Source of the DNA: Nitrospirota bacterium | GTDB taxonomy: Bacteria > JACPQY01 | DNA: 64,000 bases | Assembly: GCA_016190245.1 (NCBI GenBank) | Contig: JACPQY010000024.1 | Coordinates: 1-64,000, forward strand | Direction of reading: 5' to 3' | Shown: positions 50,150 to 58,069 of the stretch, piece by piece | Layout of the letters: the number at the start of each line of letters is the position of its first letter | Position numbering within the stretch: the stretch's first letter is position 1 | The notes under the pieces: generated by a model | The model's database searches: none | Told to the model about the DNA's origin: nothing | The model's input: the letters and a program-made list of their open reading frames with translations, nothing else | Position numbers and translations under genes: made by a program

Positions 50150-50883
50150 AGAGCACGAGCGCCGTCCGAGGGGCCCCCCACCGCAGTGCGATCATCCTCC
50201 TGCTCGCTTCACTCGCTCTCCCGATCGGCTCCGCCTCCGCCTCCGATGCGGTCGGGCTGGATGAACCCGGTTGGTCCATCACCGGCGAACCCACGCAGGA
50301 ACGCCGCTTCTGGCAGGGCTTTCTGGAACTCTTCTTCCTCAACGGCCTGGGCGAGGCCCAGTACTGGATCCGCCGCGAGGTCAACATCCCGGACTGGAAA
50401 TACCAGCCGACGTGGGACGGCATGAAGGAGAAAGTCAGCGACGGCTGGGCCTGGGACACCAACGCCTTCCGAACCAACTCCGTCTATCACGCCTACTCGG
50501 GGAGCCTCTACTACCAGATCGGCCGAGCGAACGGCTACGGCCCGCTGGGCTCCACCGTCTGGGCGTTCGGCGGAAGCCTCATGTGGGAATACGTCGGGGA
50601 ATATCGGGAACAGGTCAGCACGAACGACATGATCATCACCACCTTCCCGGGCGCGCTGATGGGGGAAGCCTTGCGCCAGTTGAGCTACACGCTCGAACAG
50701 CGAGCGCCGCGCAACTACGTCTCCACGTTCTTCGTCCACCTCTTCGACCCCTTCCGCAAGATCAACGAGTATCTCGACCACCGCTTCCCGCGAAATCACT
50801 TCGAAGTGCGTTTCGGCCTCTTCGGGCAAAACCGGGCCGTGGGGATCGCCGACCACATCCTGGCCGGCCGGCACCTCCCCTGA
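50146..50883 (+). CDS. DUF3943-family exported protein
   Basis: The 245-residue precursor has a signal peptide ending SASA and a DUF3943 domain: WAWDTNAFRTNSVYHAYSG, LYYQIGRANGYGP, SLMWEYVGEYRE and TFPGALMGEALRQLS. The family is membrane-associated and of unknown function; many members are predicted near the outer membrane. ATG 50146 overlaps the previous stop by ATGA. It probably works with its upstream partner. Confidence 0.8.
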   Translation: MKSTSAVRGAPHRSAIILLLASLALPIGSASASDAVGLDEPGWSITGEPTQERRFWQGFLELFFLNGLGEAQYWIRREVNIPDWKYQPTWDGMKEKVSDGWAWDTNAFRTNSVYHAYSGSLYYQIGRANGYGPLGSTVWAFGGSLMWEYVGEYREQVSTNDMIITTFPGALMGEALRQLSYTLEQRAPRNYVSTFFVHLFDPFRKINEYLDHRFPRNHFEVRFGLFGQNRAVGIADHILAGRHLP

Positions 50884-51683
50884 ACCGCCTCCACCTCCTG
50901 TTTCCGGCCGTTCTGATGGCCGCCGCCCACCTCGCCTGCCGTTCCCCTCTTGAACGCCCGACACCGGCGGAGTCACTCCGCGTGATGACCTACAACATCT
51001 TCTGGGGGAAGTACGGTCTGGACGACGTGGCCGAAGTCATCCGAAACGCCAAGCCGGACGCCGTCCTGCTCCAGGAGGTGGACCGATTCACCGAGCGATG
51101 CGGCGGTGAGGACCAGTTTGAGCGCCTCCGTTCCACCCTCGGCTGGAATGGAGTCTTCGCCCCCGCCCACCGCTACGCCGATGGCGTGGGCGTCCACGGC
51201 TTGGCGATCCTCTCGCCCCACCCCCTTTTCGAGGACGCCGTTTTCCCGCTTGCCCCCGTTCCAGGCCACAAAGATCGGGCCCTCCTCCGGGCGCGACTCG
51301 AATGGCACGCAAAGACGATCTCCCTCTACTCGACACATCTCGTGGCCTGGTGGCACGGTCGAGGCACCGCGCGCAAGGATCGCGAGGCCCAAGCCGCCCA
51401 GATCCGCGCCATCCTCGCGGAAGACCCCCATTTCATCGTGCTCGGGGGCGATCTGAACATGTCCCGCCGGGCGAAAGCCTTCGAGATCCTTGCGGCCGAT
51501 GCCCTAGTCGACGCCTGGGACTCTGCCGGCGTGGGGCTCTGGGGCGCGACGTCCTACAGCTTCTTTCCCCTGCTCCGCATAGACCACCTCCTCGTGGACC
51601 GCCGACTGCGTATCCTCCGCGCCTTCGTTGTTCGCTCCCTCGCCAGCGATCACTACCCCGTCATCGCCGACCTGCAGTTCTAG
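50880..51683 (+). CDS. Exported endonuclease/exonuclease/phosphatase-family protein
   Basis: The protein has the EEP fold motifs of DNase I-like enzymes: MTYNIFWG, VLLQEVDRF with the metal-binding glutamate, LYSTHL, GGDLN and SDHYPVIADL with the catalytic aspartate-histidine. Substrates of this family include DNA, phospholipid head groups and inositol phosphates, and the sequence does not decide. The conserved part begins soon after a hydrophobic stretch with a cysteine (LMAAAHLACRS), which suggests a lipoprotein. CTG 50880 overlaps the DUF3943 stop (CTGA) and gives a full signal peptide; ATG 50916 gives almost none. I extend to the CTG but the start is uncertain. Confidence 0.82.
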   Translation: MNRLHLLFPAVLMAAAHLACRSPLERPTPAESLRVMTYNIFWGKYGLDDVAEVIRNAKPDAVLLQEVDRFTERCGGEDQFERLRSTLGWNGVFAPAHRYADGVGVHGLAILSPHPLFEDAVFPLAPVPGHKDRALLRARLEWHAKTISLYSTHLVAWWHGRGTARKDREAQAAQIRAILAEDPHFIVLGGDLNMSRRAKAFEILAADALVDAWDSAGVGLWGATSYSFFPLLRIDHLLVDRRLRILRAFVVRSLASDHYPVIADLQF

Positions 51684-51762
51684 GAGCGTCTAGCAGAACC
51701 AACGCCTCGCTCAGGATGCCCGCACGCTGGACCCCCCCGCCCACCTCGGATTCTCGGTCCAG

Positions 51763-51815
51763 GTAGTCGCGGGCTTCCCGCCTGCGCCTCTTCGGCGGGC
51801 AGGCAGCCCGCGTGA
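51763..51815. repeat. GTAGTCGCGGGCT hairpin repeat, copy 2
   Basis: The outer arms CGCGGGCT (51768-51775) and AGCCCGCG (51805-51812) match those at 6162-6179. Between them lies an inner hairpin with arms CCCGCC and GGCGGG. It sits in the 200-base gap between the EEP gene and the antitoxin. Confidence 0.7.
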
Positions 51816-51865
51816 TGACGTCGGACGTCCTGGGTAGCCGCCCTCCCGCTTGAGGATGGAGGTGG

Positions 51866-51890
51866 GTATGGTAGTATGGTTGCTGTATGG
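51866..51890 (+). promoter_or_regulatory. Three GTATGG direct repeats at the antitoxin start
   Basis: GTATGG occurs at 51866-51871, 51874-51879 and 51885-51890; the last copy includes the ATG. TATGGT at 51875-51880 could be a -10 box giving a leaderless message. Ribbon-helix-helix antitoxins usually repress their own promoter by binding short repeats like these; that they do so here is inference. Confidence 0.4.
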
Positions 51891-52168
51891 TAAAGGCCAC
51901 CTTCACCTTCGACGATGAGACGTTTGGGAGCCTCAGACGTACCGCCGAGCGCCTGCGCATCCCCCAGAGCCAGGTCGTCCGCGAAGCGGTGCGGTCCTAC
52001 GCCGAGCGGTCTCGGACCCTCCCGGAGGAGGAGCGGCGGAGGAAACTCAGGATCCTAGACACCATCCTCGACCGCCGGGCGAACAAGACGACCTCCCACG
52101 TGGATGACGAGTTGAGAACCCTAGGGCGCTCGCGCCAGGGCTACGGGCGAAAACACCGCGCGGACTGA
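51887..52168 (+). CDS. vapB: Ribbon-helix-helix antitoxin (VapB-type)
   Basis: The 93-residue protein starts with a ribbon-helix-helix fold (VKATFTFDDETFGSLRRTAE, then SQVVREAVRSYAE) and has a charged tail that should wrap the toxin. A PIN-domain gene follows two bases after its stop. Three GTATGG repeats overlap its start. No ribosome-binding site lies at normal distance; GGAGG at 51858-51862 is too far. Confidence 0.8.
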   Translation: MVKATFTFDDETFGSLRRTAERLRIPQSQVVREAVRSYAERSRTLPEEERRRKLRILDTILDRRANKTTSHVDDELRTLGRSRQGYGRKHRAD

Positions 52169-52170
52169 AG

Positions 52171-52548
52171 TTGCTCATCCATCTCGATACGTCCTTCCTA
52201 ATCGACGCGCTCGTCGGTCCGCGCCGGAAGGGGAAACAACTCCGCACGTGGTTCGAGAGAGGCGAGATCGTGACCTTGAGTTCACCGGTCCTCTACGAGT
52301 GGCTCCGAGGGCCGCGCACCCCCGAGGAGATGGAAGATCAGGAGCGGCTCTTCCCCGTAGCCGATACCGTGCCCGTGGACGGCGCTGTCTCCGCCCTCGC
52401 GGCCCGGTTGTATCGGGCGGTCAGGTCGCCCCGCGGCCGCGAGATCGACCTCCTCATCGCCGCGTGCGCCATCGAGCACGGCGCGGCCTTGGCCACTCTC
52501 AATCCCCGGGACTTCGACGACGTGCCGGGTCTCGACCTCGCCGGATAG
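52171..52548 (+). CDS. vapC: PIN-domain ribonuclease toxin (VapC-type)
   Basis: The 125-residue protein has the PIN acidic set: D6 in HLDTSFLIDAL, E43 in LYEWLRG, D93 in EIDLLIAACA and D114 in NPRDFDD. PIN toxins cleave tRNA or rRNA with Mg2+. It starts at TTG 52171, two bases after the antitoxin stop. All catalytic residues are present, so it should be active. Confidence 0.85.
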   Translation: MLIHLDTSFLIDALVGPRRKGKQLRTWFERGEIVTLSSPVLYEWLRGPRTPEEMEDQERLFPVADTVPVDGAVSALAARLYRAVRSPRGREIDLLIAACAIEHGAALATLNPRDFDDVPGLDLAG

Positions 52549-52611
52549 CAATCCGAACCGAACCTCTCGTGCCTGCGCGCACAAGTCTGCCTCCTTTTCC
52601 GAACAGTTCTG

Positions 52612-52690
52612 GGTAGCCGCAGCCCCTTGCCCGAGAGGGCATGGTGCCATGATAAGTTTTGGCCCAGGATGGGCCACGTAGAGCTTCATG
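52612..52690 (-). repeat. Dispersed two-hairpin repeat, copy 3
   Basis: The minus strand matches copies 1 and 2, with stems TGGCCC/GGGCCA and TGCCC/GGGCA. It lies between the convergent vapC and retropepsin-like genes. The end nearest 52690 has decayed. Confidence 0.8.
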
Positions 52691-52752
52691 CGATGTGGTG
52701 CCGACCCCAGCCGCGGCCAGGAGGGCCGCCTTGGCTTGACGCCAGCAGATGG

Positions 52753-53148
52753 TTAGTCGACTTCGGTGACCTCCGGGTCGCGCATGTCCCGGCCCACGAT
52801 GACCTTCGTCTTCCCGTTGCGATTCCGAATCGTGATGTCCCACGCCTGCATCGTCTCGGCACCAATGATGAATTCCCTCTGGAGGTCAGGCGAGACAAAG
52901 GCCGGGCTCCGAATGATCTTGCGGCCGATTCGAATGACGAGGACCACGTCGCCCACGACTCGAACCTTGGCACGGCGTTTTGCCGTTCCGAGCGTGTGAG
53001 CCGTCTTGTAGGCGGCCACCGCATTGCCCGAGGGCACGCAATCAGACCTGACGATCGTGTAGAACGAGCCCGTATCGAAGAGCCCCGGCACCGTTCTCGC
53101 TTTCTGATCCGCCGTGGTCAGGGTCACTTTCAGAACCGGCTTGCCCAT
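52753..53148 (-). CDS. Retropepsin-like aspartic protease domain protein
   Basis: The 131-residue protein has a catalytic-type D-T-G-S (D25-S28) in GLFDTGSFYTIVRSD and a later hydrophobic FIIGAETMQAWDI flap-side segment, like bacterial retropepsin-like proteins that act as dimers. No signal peptide or membrane helix is seen, so it should be cytoplasmic. It stands alone with a 158-base gap upstream in which no gene is seen. Bacterial members are poorly understood, and activity is not proven by sequence. Confidence 0.7.
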   Translation of the reverse strand: MGKPVLKVTLTTADQKARTVPGLFDTGSFYTIVRSDCVPSGNAVAAYKTAHTLGTAKRRAKVRVVGDVVLVIRIGRKIIRSPAFVSPDLQREFIIGAETMQAWDITIRNRNGKTKVIVGRDMRDPEVTEVD

Positions 53149-53306
53149 AGGTTGATGTTAGGTCCGGTCAAAAAGGATGTAAAGGCGATGGAATGGATGA
53201 ATTATGCTCGAGGCGGACACCCCACGCCAACGAGCATCCTCCCGCGTGGCCCGGAGCCGTTCTCGGTCGTGGTTGCGGCATCACAGGTTTCCGGAGCTCC
53301 ATCAGG

Positions 53307-55706
53307 TCACCCCTCCCGACCCGAGCCCACCGCCAACTCGTCCCTCCCGCCCCGGCGGCCGGCCACGACGCGCAAGAGCACGGGAAGAAAGAAGAGCGAG
53401 GCCAGCGTCACGCAGATGAGTCCGATGTTGGCGAGGACACCGATGGACTCCAGCCCCTCGTGATGGGCCGTGATCATCCCGCCGAAGCCGAATATCGTGG
53501 TGAGCGAGGCCACCAGAATGGAGCCCAGGAGCCGGTTCATCGTCACGCCGATGTCGCCCTCCGCCAGATACCGGTGCAGGATGTGAACGCCGTAATCCGT
53601 CCCAATCCCGATCAGGCTCGGCAGGACGATCATGTTGAAGAAGTTAAGCTTGATTTTGAAAAAAAACATCGCCGACAGCATCCACACCATCCCGACGACC
53701 AGCGGGACGAGTGAAAGCGACGCCAGACGGATGCTCCTGAAGTCGAGCAATACGAGAACCACGATCGCGAGGAAGGCGGATAGGAACGCCGTCCGCCCGT
53801 CACGCAGCATCAGATCGAAGACATCCACCAGTACAATCGTGTCGCTCCCCGCATGGAAAATCCCCTGCCGAGTCGGGATGGTTCGGACGTCTTCCGCGAA
53901 TCGGCGCGCATCCTTCACGTTCGCGAGCTTCACCGTACCCGAGTCCGAGTACACCAGGCCCAGGTAGTACCCCCCCCGCTCGAACTTTTCCCGGAGGTCG
54001 GCCGGAAGGTCCTCCAGGCCGATGGCGTCCACCGTGAGCCGGCCGCGCAACCGCCCGATCCTGTCGCGATCGGCGGCGGGGAGCACACCGATCGGCTCGC
54101 GGTCAAGGATCTCCCGGATCTCGCCCATCACCTTGAGCTTCTCCTCCTGCTCCTCGGGCAGGAGCGAGTAGAGCGACTTGAAAGACTTGATCGTCGGGGA
54201 GTGGACATCGTTCTTGATCTTGTCCTCCACCGCCTCGCGGACCGCATCGAGTTCCTCCAGCGATCGCGTGAGGACCACCGCGGGCGTCAGCGAACCGCTC
54301 AGCACGTCGCGCATCTTGCTCCGCCAGACCGAGGATTCCTTTTCCTGCGACTTGAGGGCGGAGAAGTCGTACTCGAACTTGATCCGCGGGGCCAGCACGC
54401 CGCCGAGGAAGGCCAGGCCCATCCCGAGGAGGAGAACCCCGTTCGAGAGCGGCCACCGGCTCCCCCTGGCGCCGCCCCCGGCGCGGACCTTTAGGAAGCC
54501 CCAGCGGTCCAGGACGAGCAGGAGCGGCCCCTCGAGAAAACCGTAGCTCAACAGGATGCAGACGATCCCCGTGGATGCAATCTGGCCGAAATGAGAGAAC
54601 CCCTTGAAATCGGTGATGAGGAGCGTGGCGAAGGCTCCTGCCGTCGTGAGCCCCGAGATGCCGATGGAGCGGGCCGTGCCTCCGCTGATACGTTCGACGG
54701 CCTCCTCCGGGGTGACCCCTTCCCGCCTCTGCTGAAGATAGTGGTTGAGGAGAAAGACGCCGTAGTCCACACCCAGGCCGAAAAGAGTAAGGAATAGGAA
54801 GGCGGTAAACATGTTGAGTTCGCCAAGCGTGAGCTCCGCAAGGGCGAACGCCACGGCGATGCCGAGAAAGAGCGGGAAAAAAACGGGCAGAAAAGCCCCG
54901 AGACTGCGGAAGTAGATGAAGACGGTGGCCAGGATAAGAAGTCCACCCGTGAGGGCGCTCGATCGCAGATCGCGCAGGATCGAAGCGTATTCATCAATCC
55001 GGTTCTGGATCGGTCCGGCAAGGCCGCAATCCAGGGATGGATGGTAGGAACCCGGCCGCAGCTCTTCCTTCGCGACGGCCAGGATCTGCCGGGCCGCCGA
55101 CTTGATGTAGCCCATGTCCGATGTCGGTCCGGTCAGCTTGAGGACCAGCAGGAGGATGTGCCCGTCCCGTGTGGCGTAGTACAGGCGGTCCAGGCGTTGG
55201 GATTCGTCCTCCGGCAGCTCCGGCGGGGGATCGTCGAGGGAGAAGTAGAAAGGATTCTGCTTGAGTTTCTCGGCCTCGATCCTCTTCAGGATTCTCGATT
55301 TCAGGTCCCGGAGATCCTCCACGCTCGCGTAGAGGAGGGTGTGCTGCTCGAGGAACGGGTTCCGCCGCTCGTAGGTGGCCTCGCGCACGAGGCCCGACGC
55401 GACGAGGCGTTGGCCGACGTCGCTCGCGAAACGCCGGCTCGCCTCGAAGTCCTCGGACTCGATCACCAGCATGAGATCGCCCGATCCGCCGGCGGCCGTC
55501 TCCGCCACGCGGTTCAGTTCCTTGACGCTCTCGTAGTCGTCCGGCAGCAACGCCACGAGGTTGGTCTCGAGCGAGAGGCGTCTAACGAGGGGAACACAGG
55601 CCATGAGGAGCACGAACGCCGCCGCGAGGGTGAGATACGGTCTTGCCCGGAGTCGGCGGGCCACGGGCCAGGACATGGGATTGGCCCAGAACACCTCCGG
55701 CCTCAT
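53307..55706 (-). CDS. MMPL-family RND exporter, probably of a lipid
   Basis: The 799-residue protein has about 12 helices in two repeats, each with a large periplasmic domain, and the RND/MMPL pattern LFGLGVDYGVFLLNHY (helix 4) and PSLIGIGTDYGVHILHRY (helix 10). Relatives move lipids such as hopanoids (HpnN) or mycobacterial lipids. It is the last gene of a minus-strand set with inositol-phosphate synthase and two CDP-alcohol phosphotransferases, 40 bases after the fused enzyme, so it may move their lipid product; this is inference. Confidence 0.85.
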   Translation of the reverse strand: MRPEVFWANPMSWPVARRLRARPYLTLAAAFVLLMACVPLVRRLSLETNLVALLPDDYESVKELNRVAETAAGGSGDLMLVIESEDFEASRRFASDVGQRLVASGLVREATYERRNPFLEQHTLLYASVEDLRDLKSRILKRIEAEKLKQNPFYFSLDDPPPELPEDESQRLDRLYYATRDGHILLLVLKLTGPTSDMGYIKSAARQILAVAKEELRPGSYHPSLDCGLAGPIQNRIDEYASILRDLRSSALTGGLLILATVFIYFRSLGAFLPVFFPLFLGIAVAFALAELTLGELNMFTAFLFLTLFGLGVDYGVFLLNHYLQQRREGVTPEEAVERISGGTARSIGISGLTTAGAFATLLITDFKGFSHFGQIASTGIVCILLSYGFLEGPLLLVLDRWGFLKVRAGGGARGSRWPLSNGVLLLGMGLAFLGGVLAPRIKFEYDFSALKSQEKESSVWRSKMRDVLSGSLTPAVVLTRSLEELDAVREAVEDKIKNDVHSPTIKSFKSLYSLLPEEQEEKLKVMGEIREILDREPIGVLPAADRDRIGRLRGRLTVDAIGLEDLPADLREKFERGGYYLGLVYSDSGTVKLANVKDARRFAEDVRTIPTRQGIFHAGSDTIVLVDVFDLMLRDGRTAFLSAFLAIVVLVLLDFRSIRLASLSLVPLVVGMVWMLSAMFFFKIKLNFFNMIVLPSLIGIGTDYGVHILHRYLAEGDIGVTMNRLLGSILVASLTTIFGFGGMITAHHEGLESIGVLANIGLICVTLASLFFLPVLLRVVAGRRGGRDELAVGSGREG

Positions 55707-55746
55707 CGATCAGGGGCGGCCGCGAAGGTGCGCAGGAGGGATAGGG

Positions 55747-57198
55747 TTACTCTTTGGCGCGGACTTCGCCGCGCGCGGGGACGCCCTGCCAGAGTTGCGT
55801 GCGGGCCAAGAGGTAGATCAGCCACAACACGTTGCTCGCCACGGCGCCCGACCAGAGGATCCAGAGCGGCTTCCCCGCCACGGCGAGACTGAGAAAGAGG
55901 ATCGCGAAGAAATCCCGCTTCACGGCAAAGCGCAGGTAATAGAAGAACCGGACGAGCGGCGAGCAGTCCTGCACCACCTGGCGAAGGTTCGAATCGAGGA
56001 GGACGAGCGTGCCCCGGCCGTTGCGATGCACGTAGTGGTACATGAAGGCGAGTGAAGCGACGGTGCCTCCCACGGCGAAGGCTCCAAGCCAAATCGTGGA
56101 AACCTCCGGCACCCTCTTGTAGGCCCCGATGGTGACCCCCGCGAAAAAGGCGAGATACGACAGGTTGTCCGTCACCGTGTCCAGCCACTCCCCCATCCGG
56201 CTCTGTCGGTACTTCAACTTGGCCACCTCTCCATCCACGCCGTCCAGGACGGACGTCAACTGGAACAGCGCCGCACCCATGATGAAGGGAATCGCGCTCT
56301 TGAAGCTCACGAGGTAGGCCGCCAGCAGGGCGAGGGCAAAATTCGCGAAGGTGATCTGGTTCGGCGTGACGGACGTACCGCTGACCCACCGACTTACCAC
56401 ATGCGAGATAGGCCGGTTGAGGTGGCGGGAAACGACGCCATCCGTGTGCTTCTCCGTCGCCCGCAGGAGGAGTTTCTCCGCGTAGTGGAGGGAGCCCGGT
56501 GTGTCCACATCCTGCCACCAGCCGGGGCCGATATCGAACACGCGCAGGCGGCCGGTCTCGGCCAGTTGCCGGACACCGTCCGCCAGAGAGCAGTCGCCCT
56601 TTCGTTCGTAGCACGCGCGCAGCGAGCCGAAGAGCGCCGGTGTGCAGAGGAACATCCCGGTATCGATCGCGTTGTAGCTCCCGAGATCTTTGGCGATGGC
56701 CCCAACGCGACCGTCCTCCACCTGGACCTTCATGGCATCATCCAGGTCGAAAATCTCGTCCACCTTCCGATCGATCGCCAGGATCGTCTCACCCTCCCCG
56801 AGGGGCGCTTCGAGAAGGGCCTTGAGCGTTTCGGCGGGGAACAAGTGATCGGCCATCAGGAGGACGAACGGATCTCGAACTGACTCGGACGCCTTGAGGA
56901 CGGAAACGCCGTTGGCCTTCTTCCAGTCAGGGTTGGAAATCCACTTGAACGTAAGGCCGGCGAGGTCGGGGCTTCCTTCGATGGCAGCCCTGATCTCATC
57001 GGCCCGGTAGCCCACCACGATGTTGAACTCGCGGATTCCGGCCTGGCGGGCGGACATGATGACCCGCTTGAGAAGGGGTACACCCAAGACACGGACGAGC
57101 GGTTTGGGGGACCGTGTGAGGGGGGTGCGGAGCCGGGCGCCGCTTCCTGCGGCGATAATCACCGCCTTGTGGACAGGCATGTGGTCAGACGTTATCAT
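55747..57198 (-). CDS. Nucleotidyltransferase fused to CDP-alcohol phosphatidyltransferase (IPCT/DIPPS-like)
   Basis: The 483-residue protein joins a sugar-phosphate-nucleotidyltransferase-like domain (about 8-240, with IIAAGSGARLRTPLTRSPKP) to a membrane CDP-alcohol phosphatidyltransferase (about 265-480) with the metal-site motif DGVDGEVAK, then G-x3-D-x3-D. The order matches the bifunctional CTP:inositol-1-phosphate cytidylyltransferase / di-myo-inositol-phosphate-phosphate synthase of hyperthermophiles. Inositol use is supported by an inositol-1-phosphate synthase gene just upstream. It could instead make a CDP-inositol used for a phospholipid. The usual arginine after the DGxxA is a lysine. 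It overlaps the previous gene by ATGA. Confidence 0.82.
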   Translation of the reverse strand: MITSDHMPVHKAVIIAAGSGARLRTPLTRSPKPLVRVLGVPLLKRVIMSARQAGIREFNIVVGYRADEIRAAIEGSPDLAGLTFKWISNPDWKKANGVSVLKASESVRDPFVLLMADHLFPAETLKALLEAPLGEGETILAIDRKVDEIFDLDDAMKVQVEDGRVGAIAKDLGSYNAIDTGMFLCTPALFGSLRACYERKGDCSLADGVRQLAETGRLRVFDIGPGWWQDVDTPGSLHYAEKLLLRATEKHTDGVVSRHLNRPISHVVSRWVSGTSVTPNQITFANFALALLAAYLVSFKSAIPFIMGAALFQLTSVLDGVDGEVAKLKYRQSRMGEWLDTVTDNLSYLAFFAGVTIGAYKRVPEVSTIWLGAFAVGGTVASLAFMYHYVHRNGRGTLVLLDSNLRQVVQDCSPLVRFFYYLRFAVKRDFFAILFLSLAVAGKPLWILWSGAVASNVLWLIYLLARTQLWQGVPARGEVRAKE

Positions 57199-57965
57199 GA
57201 CGCACCCGGGCTATCAAGTTTTTTGAGGATGTTATAGGTCCGATATAGGGCTGTCAAATTGGTGCCCAGGGCGAAGAGCACCAAGCCGGCCTTGAACAGA
57301 TATTCTGGCTCGAGCACAGGCCATCGTGGGATCAGCAGGTCCGCCAGCGGAGTGAGCACCGAGACGGCCCACAGATAGAAGATCCGTTCCGACCGCTTGA
57401 AGAAGCCCCCCTTGAAATTCAGGCCGAGCCCCTCCCCCCTGGCCTTGGTGTAACTGACCAGCATGGACCCGAGGAACGAGAAGAGCGCCGGGTAGAACCA
57501 GCCCGACGCCCGGTAGTACCCCGCGATCCCGATGAAGACGACGCCTTCCGTCCAGCGATCCATAGTCGAGTCTAGGAACGCGCCGCCGCGGGTTTCCTTT
57601 CCCAACCGGCGGGCCAAGTGCCCGTCCAGCGTGTCGAGGATGCCGCCGAAGGCGAGGAGCCAACCGGCCGCGCCAAAGCGCCCCTGGAGGTAGGCGTAAG
57701 CCGCCCCGAAGGCCAGGGCGGAGCCGCCCAGGGTGAGCATGTTGGGGGTGATCCCAACACGTCGGCAGAACCGCTCGAAGGGATCGAAAACCCACAGGAT
57801 GAACTCAACGAGGTAGCGTTTGAAGGGGATATTGAGGTTGATGTATTTCTCGTGATCCATCTCCTGCGTTCCGACCCCCCGCAGGAGGTAGAGGGCGAAG
57901 AGGACGACGGTGAGGATGTAGAGGGCGAGCAGCGGGCCGATGACGACCCAGAGGGGGCCTGACAT
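57195..57965 (-). CDS. CDP-alcohol phosphatidyltransferase, possible phosphatidylinositol-phosphate synthase
   Basis: The membrane protein carries the complete family motif DTLDGHLAR, then G-x3-D-x3-D (GGAFLDSTMD). It may join CDP-diacylglycerol to inositol-1-phosphate, since the gene for inositol-1-phosphate synthesis is directly upstream and a second phosphatidyltransferase directly downstream (ATGA overlap). Sequence motifs alone do not separate this from PgsA-type or other alcohol acceptors. ATG 57965 is used; GTG 57968 is an alternative. The first 40 or so residues contain an extra membrane helix. Confidence 0.8.
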   Translation of the reverse strand: MSGPLWVVIGPLLALYILTVVLFALYLLRGVGTQEMDHEKYINLNIPFKRYLVEFILWVFDPFERFCRRVGITPNMLTLGGSALAFGAAYAYLQGRFGAAGWLLAFGGILDTLDGHLARRLGKETRGGAFLDSTMDRWTEGVVFIGIAGYYRASGWFYPALFSFLGSMLVSYTKARGEGLGLNFKGGFFKRSERIFYLWAVSVLTPLADLLIPRWPVLEPEYLFKAGLVLFALGTNLTALYRTYNILKKLDSPGAS

Positions 57966-58069
57966 CACGCCTGATCCAGGCGGGGCGCCAAAGTGTCTTT
58001 CATGCCTGCTGTGGGCCCAAATCGGTCTATCTCGGGGGTATCCGCCTCACCCCGGGACAACCGGTGTCG

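Noticed and set aside
53149-53306. tRNA or small RNA in the gap before the retropepsin gene
   Set aside because: No cloverleaf or terminator pattern is seen.
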